A stretch of 41,346 bases of DNA, from positions 1 through 41,346 of the forward strand of contig JAQVWN010000015.1 of NCBI GenBank assembly GCA_028749475.1, written 5' to 3'. Of the stretch, positions 25,392 to 34,599 are shown piece after piece. The notes under the pieces are model-generated. The model saw only the letters and a program-made list of their open reading frames with translations, was not told the origin of the DNA and did not search any database. The position numbers were made by a program, and so were the translations under genes. This stretch comes from Thomasclavelia sp. Its GTDB lineage: Bacteria; Bacillota_I; Bacilli_A; Erysipelotrichales; Coprobacillaceae. The first letter of the stretch is position 1; every line of letters begins with the position of its first letter.

Positions 25392-26120
25392 ATGCTAGTA
25401 GAAATATGTTGTGGTAGTTATGAAGATGGAATTAATGCTTATAAAGCAGGTGCTAAAAGAATAGAACTTAATAGTGCTTTATTCCTTGGAGGATTAACTC
25501 CTTCCCTCGCTTCTTTAAAGTTACTAAAAAAAGAAACTGATTTAACAATTATTTGTATGGTAAGACCTCGAGGAGGAGGATTCCACTATACTGATAAAGA
25601 AGTAATCCAAATGTTTAACGAAGCCAAAGATTTATTGGATAATGGAGCTGATGGAATTGCTTTTGGTTTTTTAAATGAGGATTTTAGCATTGATCTTGAT
25701 AAAACAAAAAAGATGGTAGAATTAATTCATTCCTATAATAAAAAAGCTGTCTTTCACCGGGCCTTTGATTTATGTATAAACTACAATCAAGCAATTAAAA
25801 CTCTTATTGATTTAAAAATAGATCGAGTTTTAACTAGTGGAACTAAAAATACAGTAATGGAAGGAAAAGAAGTGATTAAAGAGCTAGTAGCTAAATATGG
25901 TAACGATATTGAAATATTAGCGGGATGTGGAGTTAATAAAGATAATGCTAAAGATTTAGTTATCGAAACTAAAGTAAATCAAATTCATTCATCTTGTAAA
26001 ACAAATATTGAGGATTGTACAACTTCTAATAATACTGTCTCATATGCTTATAATGGTAGTGATACTTATGAAGTTGTTAGTAAAGAATTAGTAGAAGGAT
26101 TATTGAAAGTATTTCAATAA
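25392..26120 (+). CDS. cutC: CutC-family protein
   Basis: The 242-residue TIM-barrel protein begins with V-E-I-C-C-G-S-Y-E-D-G and carries the family marks R-I-E-L-N-S-A-L-F-L-G-G-L-T-P-S, M-V-R-P-R-G-G-G-F-H-Y, F-H-R-A-F-D and T-S-G near residue 153. CutC was named for copper homeostasis in E. coli, but its biochemical role is not settled and it is widespread in Firmicutes. It is cytosolic and co-transcribed with the PHP phosphatase gene. The terminator hairpin begins within its last codons. Confidence 0.9.
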   Translation: MLVEICCGSYEDGINAYKAGAKRIELNSALFLGGLTPSLASLKLLKKETDLTIICMVRPRGGGFHYTDKEVIQMFNEAKDLLDNGADGIAFGFLNEDFSIDLDKTKKMVELIHSYNKKAVFHRAFDLCINYNQAIKTLIDLKIDRVLTSGTKNTVMEGKEVIKELVAKYGNDIEILAGCGVNKDNAKDLVIETKVNQIHSSCKTNIEDCTTSNNTVSYAYNGSDTYEVVSKELVEGLLKVFQ

Positions 26121-26130
26121 TCCTTTTTTT
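26095..26130 (+). terminator. Terminator overlapping the 3' end of cutC
   Basis: AAGGATTATTGAAA pairs with ATTTCAATAATCCTT-type sequence and is followed by T7. The left arm is inside the coding sequence and the right arm covers the stop codon. Confidence 0.88.
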
Positions 26131-26158
26131 ATATATACATAAATAATTCTTTTTAAGA

Positions 26159-27636
<1,478 letters not shown>

Positions 27637-27640
27637 AAAT

Positions 27641-27671
27641 AAGGAGGCTAATGCCTCCTTTTAGATTTTTT
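27641..27671 (+). terminator. Terminator after the second GH1 gene
   Basis: AAGGAGGC-taat-GCCTCCTT followed by TTAGATTTTT. Confidence 0.9.
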
Positions 27672-27698
27672 GGTATTTTAGAAGTATTCTAGTATAAT
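27670..27698 (+). promoter_or_regulatory. Promoter of the sugar transferase gene
   Basis: TTGGTA (27670-27675), 17 bases, TATAAT (27693-27698). The -35 hexamer begins in the T-tract of the preceding terminator. Confidence 0.6.
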
Positions 27699-27719
27699 AA
27701 ATACTAGGTGGTGAAAACA

Positions 27720-29087
27720 TTGATTAATCGTAAAATAATGCCATTAATGTTATTTACAATAGAAGTAATAATGTTCTATTTTATATGCTTATATTTTCAT
27801 TTTGATCGATATTTAGTAGTAGGATCAGGTGTCCTTTACTTTCTTTTCTTAACTATTTATGGTCATTATTCTTTAAATACAGTTTTAATATGGAATGAAA
27901 TAAAACAATTAGTTAAATCTAATATTTGTTTTTATATTGCGTTACTAGTCTTAGTTCCAGCCGGATATGGATATGATCGGAGAATGCATTTAACTATTAT
28001 GGTTGTTGCCATGTTTATTATTTGTATTAGCGCAGATAGATTCCTTAGAATCGCTTATCGAGAAATGTTTGCTAGAAAGACATTAGTTATTGGAACTGGT
28101 TATGAAGCAGCCCGACTAGGAAAGATTTCAAACAATAACCGTTTTGCTTTAACCCAGGTCTTAGGATATGTTGATGTTAATGACGCTACAGATTTAGATA
28201 ATATTCATCAAGATAATATTATTCAGTATTCAACTGTCTATCATTACGATGATTTAGATGAAGCAATTAAACTACTTAATATTGATCAAATAATAATTGC
28301 TCTTCCAGAAGCAGATCAAAAACAAGTTGATACAATGATGAAAGATATTTATGGTAAAGTAGAATCAATTAAATATTTACCAGATGTAAATGGAACTATG
28401 ACCTTTTCTTCTGAAGTTCAAGATTTTGATGGTCAACTATTAATTGCTACTAGTGATGATGAAATGTCAACGTTAGATAGATTTTGTAAAAGGTTTATTG
28501 ATATTTTAGCAGGAGTAGTTGGATGTTTACTACTTATCCCTATTACTATTTATGTTAAGGTTAAATATCTATCCAGTGGTGATAATAATCCTATTTTCTT
28601 TACCCAAGATCGAATTGGTAAAGGTGGTAGAAATATTAAAGTATATAAATTTAGATCAATGGTTCCGGATGCTGAAAATGTCTTAGAAGAATTAATGGAA
28701 AAAGATGAGGCTATCAAAAAAGAGTATTTAGAAAATAAAAAACTTAGAAATGACCCTCGTATTACTCCAGTAGGAGCATTTCTTCGTAAAACTTCCCTTG
28801 ATGAATGGCCACAATTTATTAATGTCTTAAGAGGAAATATGTCATTAATTGGACCACGTCCTTATCTTCCTCGGGAACAAAAAGATATGGGCATATATTA
28901 TAATTCCATAATTAAATGTAAACCGGGAATTACTGGTATGTGGCAAGCTAATGGTCGAAGTGATGTCGAGTTTTCTTATCGTTGTAAATTAGATGATTAT
29001 TATTATCATAACTGGTCTATTTGGTTAGATTTTACAATTGTATATAAAACTATAAAAGCTGTTGTTTATGGTAAAGGATCATTATAA
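27720..29087 (+). CDS. Undecaprenyl-phosphate sugar phosphotransferase (WbaP/CpsE-like)
   Basis: I place the start at TTG 27720, 8 bases after the AGGTGG site; the upstream GTG at 27708 lies inside that site. The protein (about 455 residues) has N-terminal membrane segments (residues about 5-100), a nucleotide-sugar-binding-like domain (about 105-235), another membrane helix (about 258-278) and the bacterial sugar transferase domain with Y-K-F-R-S-M, R-K-T-S-L-D-E-W-P-Q and L-I-G-P-R-P. This type moves a sugar-1-phosphate from a nucleotide sugar to undecaprenyl phosphate, the first step of capsule or exopolysaccharide synthesis. It is unusual in standing alone, with no glycosyltransferase, flippase or polymerase genes beside it. 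Confidence 0.85.
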   Translation: MINRKIMPLMLFTIEVIMFYFICLYFHFDRYLVVGSGVLYFLFLTIYGHYSLNTVLIWNEIKQLVKSNICFYIALLVLVPAGYGYDRRMHLTIMVVAMFIICISADRFLRIAYREMFARKTLVIGTGYEAARLGKISNNNRFALTQVLGYVDVNDATDLDNIHQDNIIQYSTVYHYDDLDEAIKLLNIDQIIIALPEADQKQVDTMMKDIYGKVESIKYLPDVNGTMTFSSEVQDFDGQLLIATSDDEMSTLDRFCKRFIDILAGVVGCLLLIPITIYVKVKYLSSGDNNPIFFTQDRIGKGGRNIKVYKFRSMVPDAENVLEELMEKDEAIKKEYLENKKLRNDPRITPVGAFLRKTSLDEWPQFINVLRGNMSLIGPRPYLPREQKDMGIYYNSIIKCKPGITGMWQANGRSDVEFSYRCKLDDYYYHNWSIWLDFTIVYKTIKAVVYGKGSL

Positions 29088-29114
29088 AAAGACTTTGAAT
29101 TTTCAAAGTCTTTT
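29086..29114. terminator. Bidirectional terminator between the sugar transferase and relQ genes
   Basis: AAAAGACTTTGAA-tt-TTCAAAGTCTTTT, with T-runs on both strands. The stem overlaps both stop codons. Confidence 0.88.
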
Positions 29115-29790
29115 ATATTTGATGATTTCCTTTTAGAATAGTATGAATTTCTTCCATTTGTTCATCTAAATCATATATTTTACGAGCACACTCTACTAAA
29201 CGTTCCTTAATATCACTAGGTAATTCGTTTTGATTTTTATAACGAAGTTGATGTTCAAGTGAAGCCCAGAAGTCCATAGCTATTGTTCTAATTTGAACTT
29301 CTACGGGAATAGTTTTGGTTCTGTCTGATAAAAAGATGGGAACTTCAATAACTAAGTGTAACGAAGCATAACCATTAGGCTTTGGATTTTTAATATAATC
29401 CTTTTTTTCAATTACTGTAACGTCATCTTGTTTGGTTAGAAGTTTAGATATTCGGTAGATATCTTTGACATAGTTACAAATTACTCTGATACCAGCAATA
29501 TCATATAGATTATTACTGATATTTTCAGTAGAAAATGAAAGGTTTTTAGCATCTAGTTTTTTCTTAATACTATCAGGTGATTTTAAACGATATTCCATAT
29601 GATGAATAGGATTATGATTATATCTTATATTAAATTCATCATCTAAGATTTCTAATTTTGTTCTAACTTCTTTAATACCAGCTTGATATTGTTGAATCAT
29701 AGTTTGGTATTCTTTAAACAATTCTTTATTATCAAATACAAACTCCATACTCTCTTCTTTTATTTCTTTTTGCATTATTTCTTTTGCCAA
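29113..29790 (-). CDS. relQ: Small alarmone synthetase, (p)ppGpp synthetase domain protein (RelQ/YjbM type)
   Basis: The 225-residue single-domain protein carries the RelA/SpoT synthetase motifs: R-L-K-S-P-D-S-I-K-K-K-L, D-I-A-G-I-R-V, K-P-N-G-Y-A-S-L-H and V-Q-I-R-T-I-A-M-D-F-W-A-S-L-E-H. It has no HD hydrolase or regulatory domains, which marks it as a small alarmone synthetase that makes (p)ppGpp or pGpp from GDP/GTP plus ATP. The C-terminal helix matches RelQ more than RelP, but that distinction needs an alignment. Translation starts at TTG 29790 behind an AGAGGTG site. It is divergent from ispD and convergent with the sugar transferase gene. Confidence 0.87.
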   Translation of the reverse strand: MAKEIMQKEIKEESMEFVFDNKELFKEYQTMIQQYQAGIKEVRTKLEILDDEFNIRYNHNPIHHMEYRLKSPDSIKKKLDAKNLSFSTENISNNLYDIAGIRVICNYVKDIYRISKLLTKQDDVTVIEKKDYIKNPKPNGYASLHLVIEVPIFLSDRTKTIPVEVQIRTIAMDFWASLEHQLRYKNQNELPSDIKERLVECARKIYDLDEQMEEIHTILKGNHQI

Positions 29791-29864
29791 TTCAATTCAC
29801 CTCTTACTTAATTATAAATGCATTAAAGATAAAAAAGAAGTATAATAAATGACGGGGTGGAAAT

Positions 29865-30500
29865 ATGAACTACAGTGTAATTATACTAGCTGCGGGGAGT
29901 GGCAAAAGAACAGGTCTAAATTATAATAAAATGTTTTATAAGATAGGCTTAAAGACAATATATGAGACGACATTAAGCATCTTTAATGATGATTCTCGTT
30001 GTACTCAAATAATTGTAGTAGCTAAAGAAAATGAAATAAGAGCCTTTAAAGAATTAACTTATTCTAATAAAGTAATATTTGTTGAAGGTGGAAAAGAAAG
30101 ACAAGATTCAGTATATAATGGTATTCAAAAAGTAGTTAATGATTATGTTTTAATTCATGATGGAGCAAGACCATATCTAAAGATAGAAGAACTAGATAAT
30201 CTTTTAGATTGTTTAAAACAACATAATGCATGCTTATTAATGGTACCTTGTAAAGATACTGTTAAAGAAGTATTTGAACATAAAGTAGTAAAGACTTTAA
30301 ATCGAAAAAAACTTATGAATGCTCAAACACCACAAGCTTTTAAAACATCTTTAATTAAAGAATGTTTACAAAAAGCTCATGAAGACAATTTCTTAGCTAC
30401 TGATGATACCTCTTTGATAGAAGAGTACGCTCCAGAAGATATATATGTTGTTGAAGGAGATTACTCTAATATTAAAGTTACTACAAAGGAGGATTTGTAA
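29865..30500 (+). CDS. ispD: 2-C-methyl-D-erythritol 4-phosphate cytidylyltransferase
   Basis: The 211-residue protein is slightly shorter than most IspD (about 225-235). It has the nucleotidyltransferase loop I-L-A-A-G-S-G-K-R (8-16), the G-G-K-E-R-Q-D-S-V motif (76-84) and V-L-I-H-D-G-A-R-P near 96-104, all distinctive for IspD. It makes CDP-methylerythritol in the non-mevalonate isoprenoid pathway, showing that the host uses this route. GGGGTGG precedes the ATG. Its stop overlaps the start of the GH3 gene (TAATG), so the two are translationally coupled although their functions are not obviously linked. Confidence 0.9.
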   Translation: MNYSVIILAAGSGKRTGLNYNKMFYKIGLKTIYETTLSIFNDDSRCTQIIVVAKENEIRAFKELTYSNKVIFVEGGKERQDSVYNGIQKVVNDYVLIHDGARPYLKIEELDNLLDCLKQHNACLLMVPCKDTVKEVFEHKVVKTLNRKKLMNAQTPQAFKTSLIKECLQKAHEDNFLATDDTSLIEEYAPEDIYVVEGDYSNIKVTTKEDL

Positions 30501-31888
30501 TGAAGGGGAGACACTCCAAATCATCTAAACATAGTGGAATAAAGATAATTATTAGTATTATTGTAGTGGCAGTAATTATTGCTGGTTGCTACTTTGTTTT
30601 AAAACCTAAAGATAATAATACGGTTACGATTCCTAATGATACTAAAACTCTAACTGGTCAAATAGTTACAACTGGTGATCAAGTAGTAAGAGTAAGACTA
30701 GATAATAATAAGGAATACTTGTTATCAACATCGTCTATTAAACTTGGTAAAAAGAAACTACTAGCTGGTAATACTATTAAGGTAACTTATACAGGTAAAT
30801 TAGATAATAGTAATAATGATATCCAAAGTATCAAATTATATAAATTAAGTACTTCTTCAATCTTGTTATCAAATGTTGGTTCAAACAAAAAAGTAACTCA
30901 AGCACTTTCAGATACTTTAAAAGATATGTCTTTGGAAGAAAAAGTAGCCCAATTAATGATGGTTAGATGTCCAGACAATGATCAAACCCAGTTTGTAGTA
31001 GATAATCAACCAGGTGGTTATATCCTTTTTGGTCAAGACTTTGAAGATAAAAGTGAAGATGAGGTAATAAGTAATATTAGTTCATATCAAACCAAATCTA
31101 AAATAAAGATGTTTATTGGAACAGATGAAGAGGGAGGAAGTGTCGATCGATTAAAGAGTCTTTATCCTCGGACTTTCAAATCTCCTCAAACCATTTATAA
31201 TAACGGAGGAATGGAAGCTATTATAAATGATACTAAAAATAAAGCTGAAGTCTTAAAAAGACTAGGTTTAAATATTAACTTTGCACCTGTGTGTGATGTT
31301 TCAACAAGTACAAATGACTTTATTAATTCTAGATCATTTGGGAAGGGTGCTAGCGAAACTAGTGAATACGTTAAAAATGTTGTTTCGACAAACAATCAAA
31401 ATAAGATGGGATCAGTTTTAAAACATTTTCCAGGTTATGGTAGTAATGGTGATAGTCATACTAGTGTTATCAAAGATGCTAAAGCTTTATCTGAATTTGA
31501 ATCAACTGATTTTGTTCCATTTAAAGCTGGAATTAAAGCGGGAGCTAATATGGTTTTAGTAGCTCATAATATTATGGAAGCAGTAGATTCTACTAACCCA
31601 GCATCATTATCTTCTAAAGTTCATGACATCTTAAGAAATGAAATGAATTATAATGGAATTATCATCACTGATGATTTAATGATGGAAGGTGTTAGGGCTT
31701 TAGATAGTGATGCTAATAATGCTGTTAAAGCTATTCAAGCTGGTAATGATATGATTCTAGCTAGCAACGCGAAAGTCCAAATGCAAGCTATTATTGATGC
31801 TTGTAATAATGGAAGTATTTCTATAAATCAAATAGATAAATCAGTTCTTAGAATTTTATCTTATAAAACATATTTAGGAATAATTTAA
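30500..31888 (+). CDS. nagZ: Glycoside hydrolase family 3 beta-N-acetylhexosaminidase-like protein, membrane-linked
   Basis: The 462-residue protein begins with a basic tail and a hydrophobic segment (15-36) ending I-I-A-G-C, so it is a lipoprotein or signal-anchored protein acting outside the membrane. Residues about 48-120 form a small beta-rich domain of uncertain type. The GH3 domain follows: G-T-D-E-E-G-G-S-V near 211, K-H-F-P-G-Y-G near 306, the Asp-His dyad D318/H320 and I-T-D-D-L-M-M with nucleophile candidate D391. The dyad and K-H-F-P-G motif mark the NagZ branch, which removes N-acetylglucosamine from peptidoglycan fragments. It is coupled to ispD by a one-base overlap. Confidence 0.85.
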   Translation: MKGRHSKSSKHSGIKIIISIIVVAVIIAGCYFVLKPKDNNTVTIPNDTKTLTGQIVTTGDQVVRVRLDNNKEYLLSTSSIKLGKKKLLAGNTIKVTYTGKLDNSNNDIQSIKLYKLSTSSILLSNVGSNKKVTQALSDTLKDMSLEEKVAQLMMVRCPDNDQTQFVVDNQPGGYILFGQDFEDKSEDEVISNISSYQTKSKIKMFIGTDEEGGSVDRLKSLYPRTFKSPQTIYNNGGMEAIINDTKNKAEVLKRLGLNINFAPVCDVSTSTNDFINSRSFGKGASETSEYVKNVVSTNNQNKMGSVLKHFPGYGSNGDSHTSVIKDAKALSEFESTDFVPFKAGIKAGANMVLVAHNIMEAVDSTNPASLSSKVHDILRNEMNYNGIIITDDLMMEGVRALDSDANNAVKAIQAGNDMILASNAKVQMQAIIDACNNGSISINQIDKSVLRILSYKTYLGII

Positions 31889-31892
31889 AAGA

Positions 31893-31926
31893 CAAGAGGC
31901 CTACCATTTGGCCTCTTGCTTTTATT
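31893..31926 (+). terminator. Terminator after the ispD-nagZ pair
   Basis: CAAGAGGCC pairs with GGCCTCTTG across a 7-base loop, then CTTTTATTT. Confidence 0.88.
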
Positions 31927-31943
31927 TAAAGTTTTGTTATAAT
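31916..31943 (+). promoter_or_regulatory. Promoter of the rpsF-ssb-rpsR operon
   Basis: TTGCTT (31916-31921), 16-base spacer, TATAAT (31938-31943) with an extended TGT in front. The -35 overlaps the right arm of the preceding terminator. Confidence 0.6.
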
Positions 31944-31972
31944 AACGTAGCATGTAAAAAAATATATTTACA

Positions 31973-32012
31973 GCCTGTTTATTTCAAGAAAATAAACCGT
32001 TAAGACCATAGG
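31973..32012 (+). promoter_or_regulatory. rpsF leader hairpin, candidate S6:S18 autoregulatory element
   Basis: GTTTATTT pairs with AAATAAAC, directly followed by CCG and then GACC before the GGAGG site. Many bacterial rpsF leaders carry a hairpin with a conserved CCG that binds the S6:S18 complex and represses translation. The position and CCG fit that model, but I could not run a covariance search. Confidence 0.4.
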
Positions 32013-32021
32013 AGGTATAAA

Positions 32022-32303
32022 ATGAACAAGTATGAAATCATGTTTATTGTAAAACCTGATGTTGAAGAAGATGCAAGAAACAAACTTATTGAAAGTTTTA
32101 AAGGTATCTTAACTGCAAACAACGGGACAGTAGACAATGTAAACGAATGGGGAATCCGTGATTTCGCATACGAAGTTGATGATCTTACTAAAGGTTATTA
32201 TGTTGTAGTTGATGCAACTTGTAATCCTGATGACATCAAAGAATTTGAACGTTTATCAAGAATCAATGAATCAATGTTACGTCATTTAACTATTAGAAAA
32301 TAG
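32022..32303 (+). CDS. rpsF: 30S ribosomal protein S6
   Basis: The 93-residue protein has the S6 features Y-E-I-M-F-I-V-K-P-D, W-G-I-R-D-F-A-Y-E-V and a short R-H-L-T-I-R-K end. It binds S18 in the platform of the small subunit. The gene starts the conserved operon rpsF-ssb-rpsR, has a strong TAGGAGG site and a structured leader that probably mediates feedback control. The gap to ssb is 12 bases. Confidence 0.95.
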   Translation: MNKYEIMFIVKPDVEEDARNKLIESFKGILTANNGTVDNVNEWGIRDFAYEVDDLTKGYYVVVDATCNPDDIKEFERLSRINESMLRHLTIRK

Positions 32304-32315
32304 GAGGAACTAACA

Positions 32316-32774
32316 ATGATGAATAGATCTGTACTAGTTGGAAGAATGACTAGAGATCCAGAACTTAGAAGAACACAAAGTGGAAATGCAGTTACATCAT
32401 TCACTTTAGCACTTAACCGTAATTATAATAGTGCTAATGGTCAAACTGCTGACTTTATCCCAGTTGTATGCTGGAATAAAGCTGCTGAAAATGTTGCTAA
32501 GTATTGTAGCAAAGGTAGCTTAGTTGGTGTAGACGGACGTTTACAATCAAGAAGTTATGATAATGCTCAAGGAAATAAAGTATATGTTGTAGAAGTAGTT
32601 GCTGACTCAGTTCAATTCTTAGAGAGTAAATCTCAAAGAGAACAAAACCAACCACAAACTTCACAACCAAACATGAATACATCAAATAATGATATTGAAA
32701 CTGTTAAATTAGAAGATGATTTTGATAATTCTGATAATAGCTTAGATATTATGGAAGACGATATTCAATTCTAA
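32316..32774 (+). CDS. ssb: Single-stranded DNA-binding protein
   Basis: The 152-residue protein has an N-terminal OB fold ([29 protein letters not shown] near 44-55) and a Gln/Asn-rich linker leading to the acidic tip M-E-D-D-I-Q-F that recruits repair and replication proteins. It works as a tetramer at replication forks. Two ATG codons are adjacent; I keep the first because the AGGAGG spacing suits it. It lies between rpsF and rpsR as in most Firmicutes. Confidence 0.95.
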   Translation: MMNRSVLVGRMTRDPELRRTQSGNAVTSFTLALNRNYNSANGQTADFIPVVCWNKAAENVAKYCSKGSLVGVDGRLQSRSYDNAQGNKVYVVEVVADSVQFLESKSQREQNQPQTSQPNMNTSNNDIETVKLEDDFDNSDNSLDIMEDDIQF

Positions 32775-32789
32775 TAGGAGGAAAGAATA

Positions 32790-33017
32790 ATGGCTTTTAG
32801 AAGACAAAGACCTAGAAAAAAGGTTTGTTATTTCACAAAAAACAAAATTACTTACATCGATTATAAAGATGTTGAATTATTAAAGAGATTTATCTCAGCT
32901 AATGGTAAGATTATTCCAAGACGTGTTACTGGAACATCTGCTAAATACCAAAGAATGTTAGCTGTAGCTATTAAAAGAGCTAGACAAATGGCTCTATTAC
33001 CATACGTTGGTGAATAA
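32790..33017 (+). CDS. rpsR: 30S ribosomal protein S18
   Basis: The 75-residue basic protein has the S18 core ([37 protein letters not shown]). The cysteine near residue 13 (V-C-Y-F) is single, so this is not the zinc-binding paralogue. It is the last gene of the operon, preceded by AGGAGG and followed by a terminator. Confidence 0.95.
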   Translation: MAFRRQRPRKKVCYFTKNKITYIDYKDVELLKRFISANGKIIPRRVTGTSAKYQRMLAVAIKRARQMALLPYVGE

Positions 33018-33022
33018 TGTTT

Positions 33023-33050
33023 AACTCTCAAGAAATTGAGAGTTTTATTA
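33023..33050 (+). terminator. Terminator of the rpsF-ssb-rpsR operon
   Basis: AACTCTCAA-gaaa-TTGAGAGTT followed by TTATTA. Confidence 0.8.
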
Positions 33051-33066
33051 TGCTTAAATACAACTA

Positions 33067-33088
33067 AATATAGATAAATATCTATATT
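33067..33088. promoter_or_regulatory. 22-bp near-continuous palindrome at the FAD dehydrogenase promoter
   Basis: AATATAGATA, two A bases, then the exact reverse complement TATCTATATT. It covers the -35 region and much of the spacer of the promoter at 33096. This is a good operator candidate for an unidentified regulator. Confidence 0.5.
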
Positions 33089-33092
33089 ATTA

Positions 33093-33101
33093 TGATATAA
33101 T
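33093..33101 (+). promoter_or_regulatory. Extended -10 promoter of the FAD dehydrogenase gene
   Basis: TGATATAAT, hexamer at 33096-33101, the same extended form as at 6616. The start codon follows after a very short leader. Confidence 0.55.
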
Positions 33102-33117
33102 TACTCAGGTGATAAAA

Positions 33118-34533
33118 ATGAAAGAAAAATATGATGTAATAGTAGTTGGAGCTGGTCCAGCTGGAATAATGACTTGCTACGAACTACATATAAAAAATGA
33201 AGATTTAAAAGTACTACTAGTTGATAAAGGATTAGATGTAACTAAAAGACATTGTCCGATTAAAGACAAACAAATAACTCAATGTCCAATTATTAATGGG
33301 CAATCTGGTTGTAAACCAGCTTGTTCAATTACTGATGGATTTGGAGGAGCGGGTGCTTATTCAGATGGAAAGTTTAACATCACAAGTGAATTCGGTGGGT
33401 GGTTAACTGATTATTTAAATCCTGATGAAGTTGAAGATGTTATTAGTTATGTTGATGATTTATATCTTAAACATGGAGCTACTAAAGAAATAACTGATCC
33501 TACAACTGACAAAGTAAAAGAAATTGAACATCGTGGTTATGCCGTTGGTTTAAAACTTTTAAGAGCGAAGGTAAGACATTTAGGTACTGAAGAAAATCTT
33601 AAAATAATGACTAAGATGCAATTAGAATTACAACAATACATTGATATGGCTTTTGCCACAGCTGTAAAAGATATTGTTGTTGAAGATAATACAGTCAAAG
33701 GTATTGTTTTAAATGATGATACAGTAATTAAGGCGCCTAAAGTTGTACTATGTCCAGGAAGAGATGGAGCTAGTTGGCTTGGTAAAATATTAAAAGATAA
33801 AGGGCTAGAACTTTATAATAACCAAGTTGATATCGGTGTTAGGGTAGAAACAAGTAATATTGTTATGGATGAAATCAATCGTAGTTTATATGAAGGTAAG
33901 TTTATTTATAATACAACGGTAGGAACTACAGTTAGAACTTTTTGTTCTAACCCTAGTGGTCATGTTGTAATAGAAAATCATAGTGGAACAATGTTAGCTA
34001 ATGGACATGCCTATCACGATCCTAAACTAGGAAGTAAAAATACTAACTTCGCCTTACTTGTATCGCATACATTCTCTGATCCATTTAATGAACCAAATGA
34101 ATTCGCAATGGAAATAGGTAAACTTGCAAATAAATTATCCAATGGATCAGTAATAGTTCAAAGATATGGGGATATTAAAAGAGGGAGAAGGACTACTTAT
34201 AAACGACTTAAAGAAGGTTATACTGAACCAACTTTAAAAGAAGCAGTTCCAGGAGATCTTGGTTTAGTATTACCTTATAATACAATGAAATCAATCATTG
34301 AAATGATTGAAGCATTAGATAATGTTACACCTGGTATCGCTAATGAACATACTTTATTATATGGTGTAGAAGCTAAGTTTTATTCAGCTAGGCCTAAAAT
34401 CAAAGAAGGATTTCAAACAGAAATTAATAATCTTTATGTAGCCGGTGATGGGGCTGGACTTACAAGAGGCTTAGCACAAGCTGGAGCTAATGGAGTATTA
34501 GTAGCTAGAGATATTATTAGTAAAATAAAATAA
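33118..34533 (+). CDS. FAD-dependent dehydrogenase of the COG2509 type
   Basis: I place the start at ATG 33118, which follows the AGGTGAT site; the GTG at 33109 lies inside that site. The 471-residue protein has the dinucleotide-binding V-V-G-A-G-P-A-G near 9-16, a cysteine-rich stretch with about five cysteines (C-P-I-K ... C-P-I-I ... C-K-P-A-C) near 47-71, G-F-G-G-A-G-A-Y-S-D-G-K-F and a C-terminal V-A-G-D-G-A-G-L-T-R-G that completes the FAD site. Proteins of this group are conserved in Firmicutes but have no agreed substrate. The cysteines could bind a metal cluster or take part in redox chemistry; this is inference. It is monocistronic. Confidence 0.82.
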   Translation: MKEKYDVIVVGAGPAGIMTCYELHIKNEDLKVLLVDKGLDVTKRHCPIKDKQITQCPIINGQSGCKPACSITDGFGGAGAYSDGKFNITSEFGGWLTDYLNPDEVEDVISYVDDLYLKHGATKEITDPTTDKVKEIEHRGYAVGLKLLRAKVRHLGTEENLKIMTKMQLELQQYIDMAFATAVKDIVVEDNTVKGIVLNDDTVIKAPKVVLCPGRDGASWLGKILKDKGLELYNNQVDIGVRVETSNIVMDEINRSLYEGKFIYNTTVGTTVRTFCSNPSGHVVIENHSGTMLANGHAYHDPKLGSKNTNFALLVSHTFSDPFNEPNEFAMEIGKLANKLSNGSVIVQRYGDIKRGRRTTYKRLKEGYTEPTLKEAVPGDLGLVLPYNTMKSIIEMIEALDNVTPGIANEHTLLYGVEAKFYSARPKIKEGFQTEINNLYVAGDGAGLTRGLAQAGANGVLVARDIISKIK

Positions 34534-34539
34534 CATTAT

Positions 34540-34568
34540 TTGAATTACCTAGATTATTACACTATAAT
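34540..34568 (+). promoter_or_regulatory. folD promoter embedded in the preceding terminator
   Basis: TTGAAT (34540-34545), 17 bases, TATAAT (34563-34568). The -10 lies in the loop and right arm of the terminator hairpin. Confidence 0.55.
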
Positions 34569-34585
34569 CTAGGTAATAATTTTAT
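34544..34585 (+). terminator. Terminator after the FAD dehydrogenase gene
   Basis: ATTACCTAGATTA pairs with TAATCTAGGTAAT across an 8-base loop, then AATTTTAT. Confidence 0.75.
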
Positions 34586-34599
34586 CTGGGGGAGTAATA

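Noticed and set aside
33109-33117. GTG at 33109 as start of the FAD dehydrogenase
   Set aside because: It lies in the AGGTGAT ribosome binding site serving the ATG at 33118.
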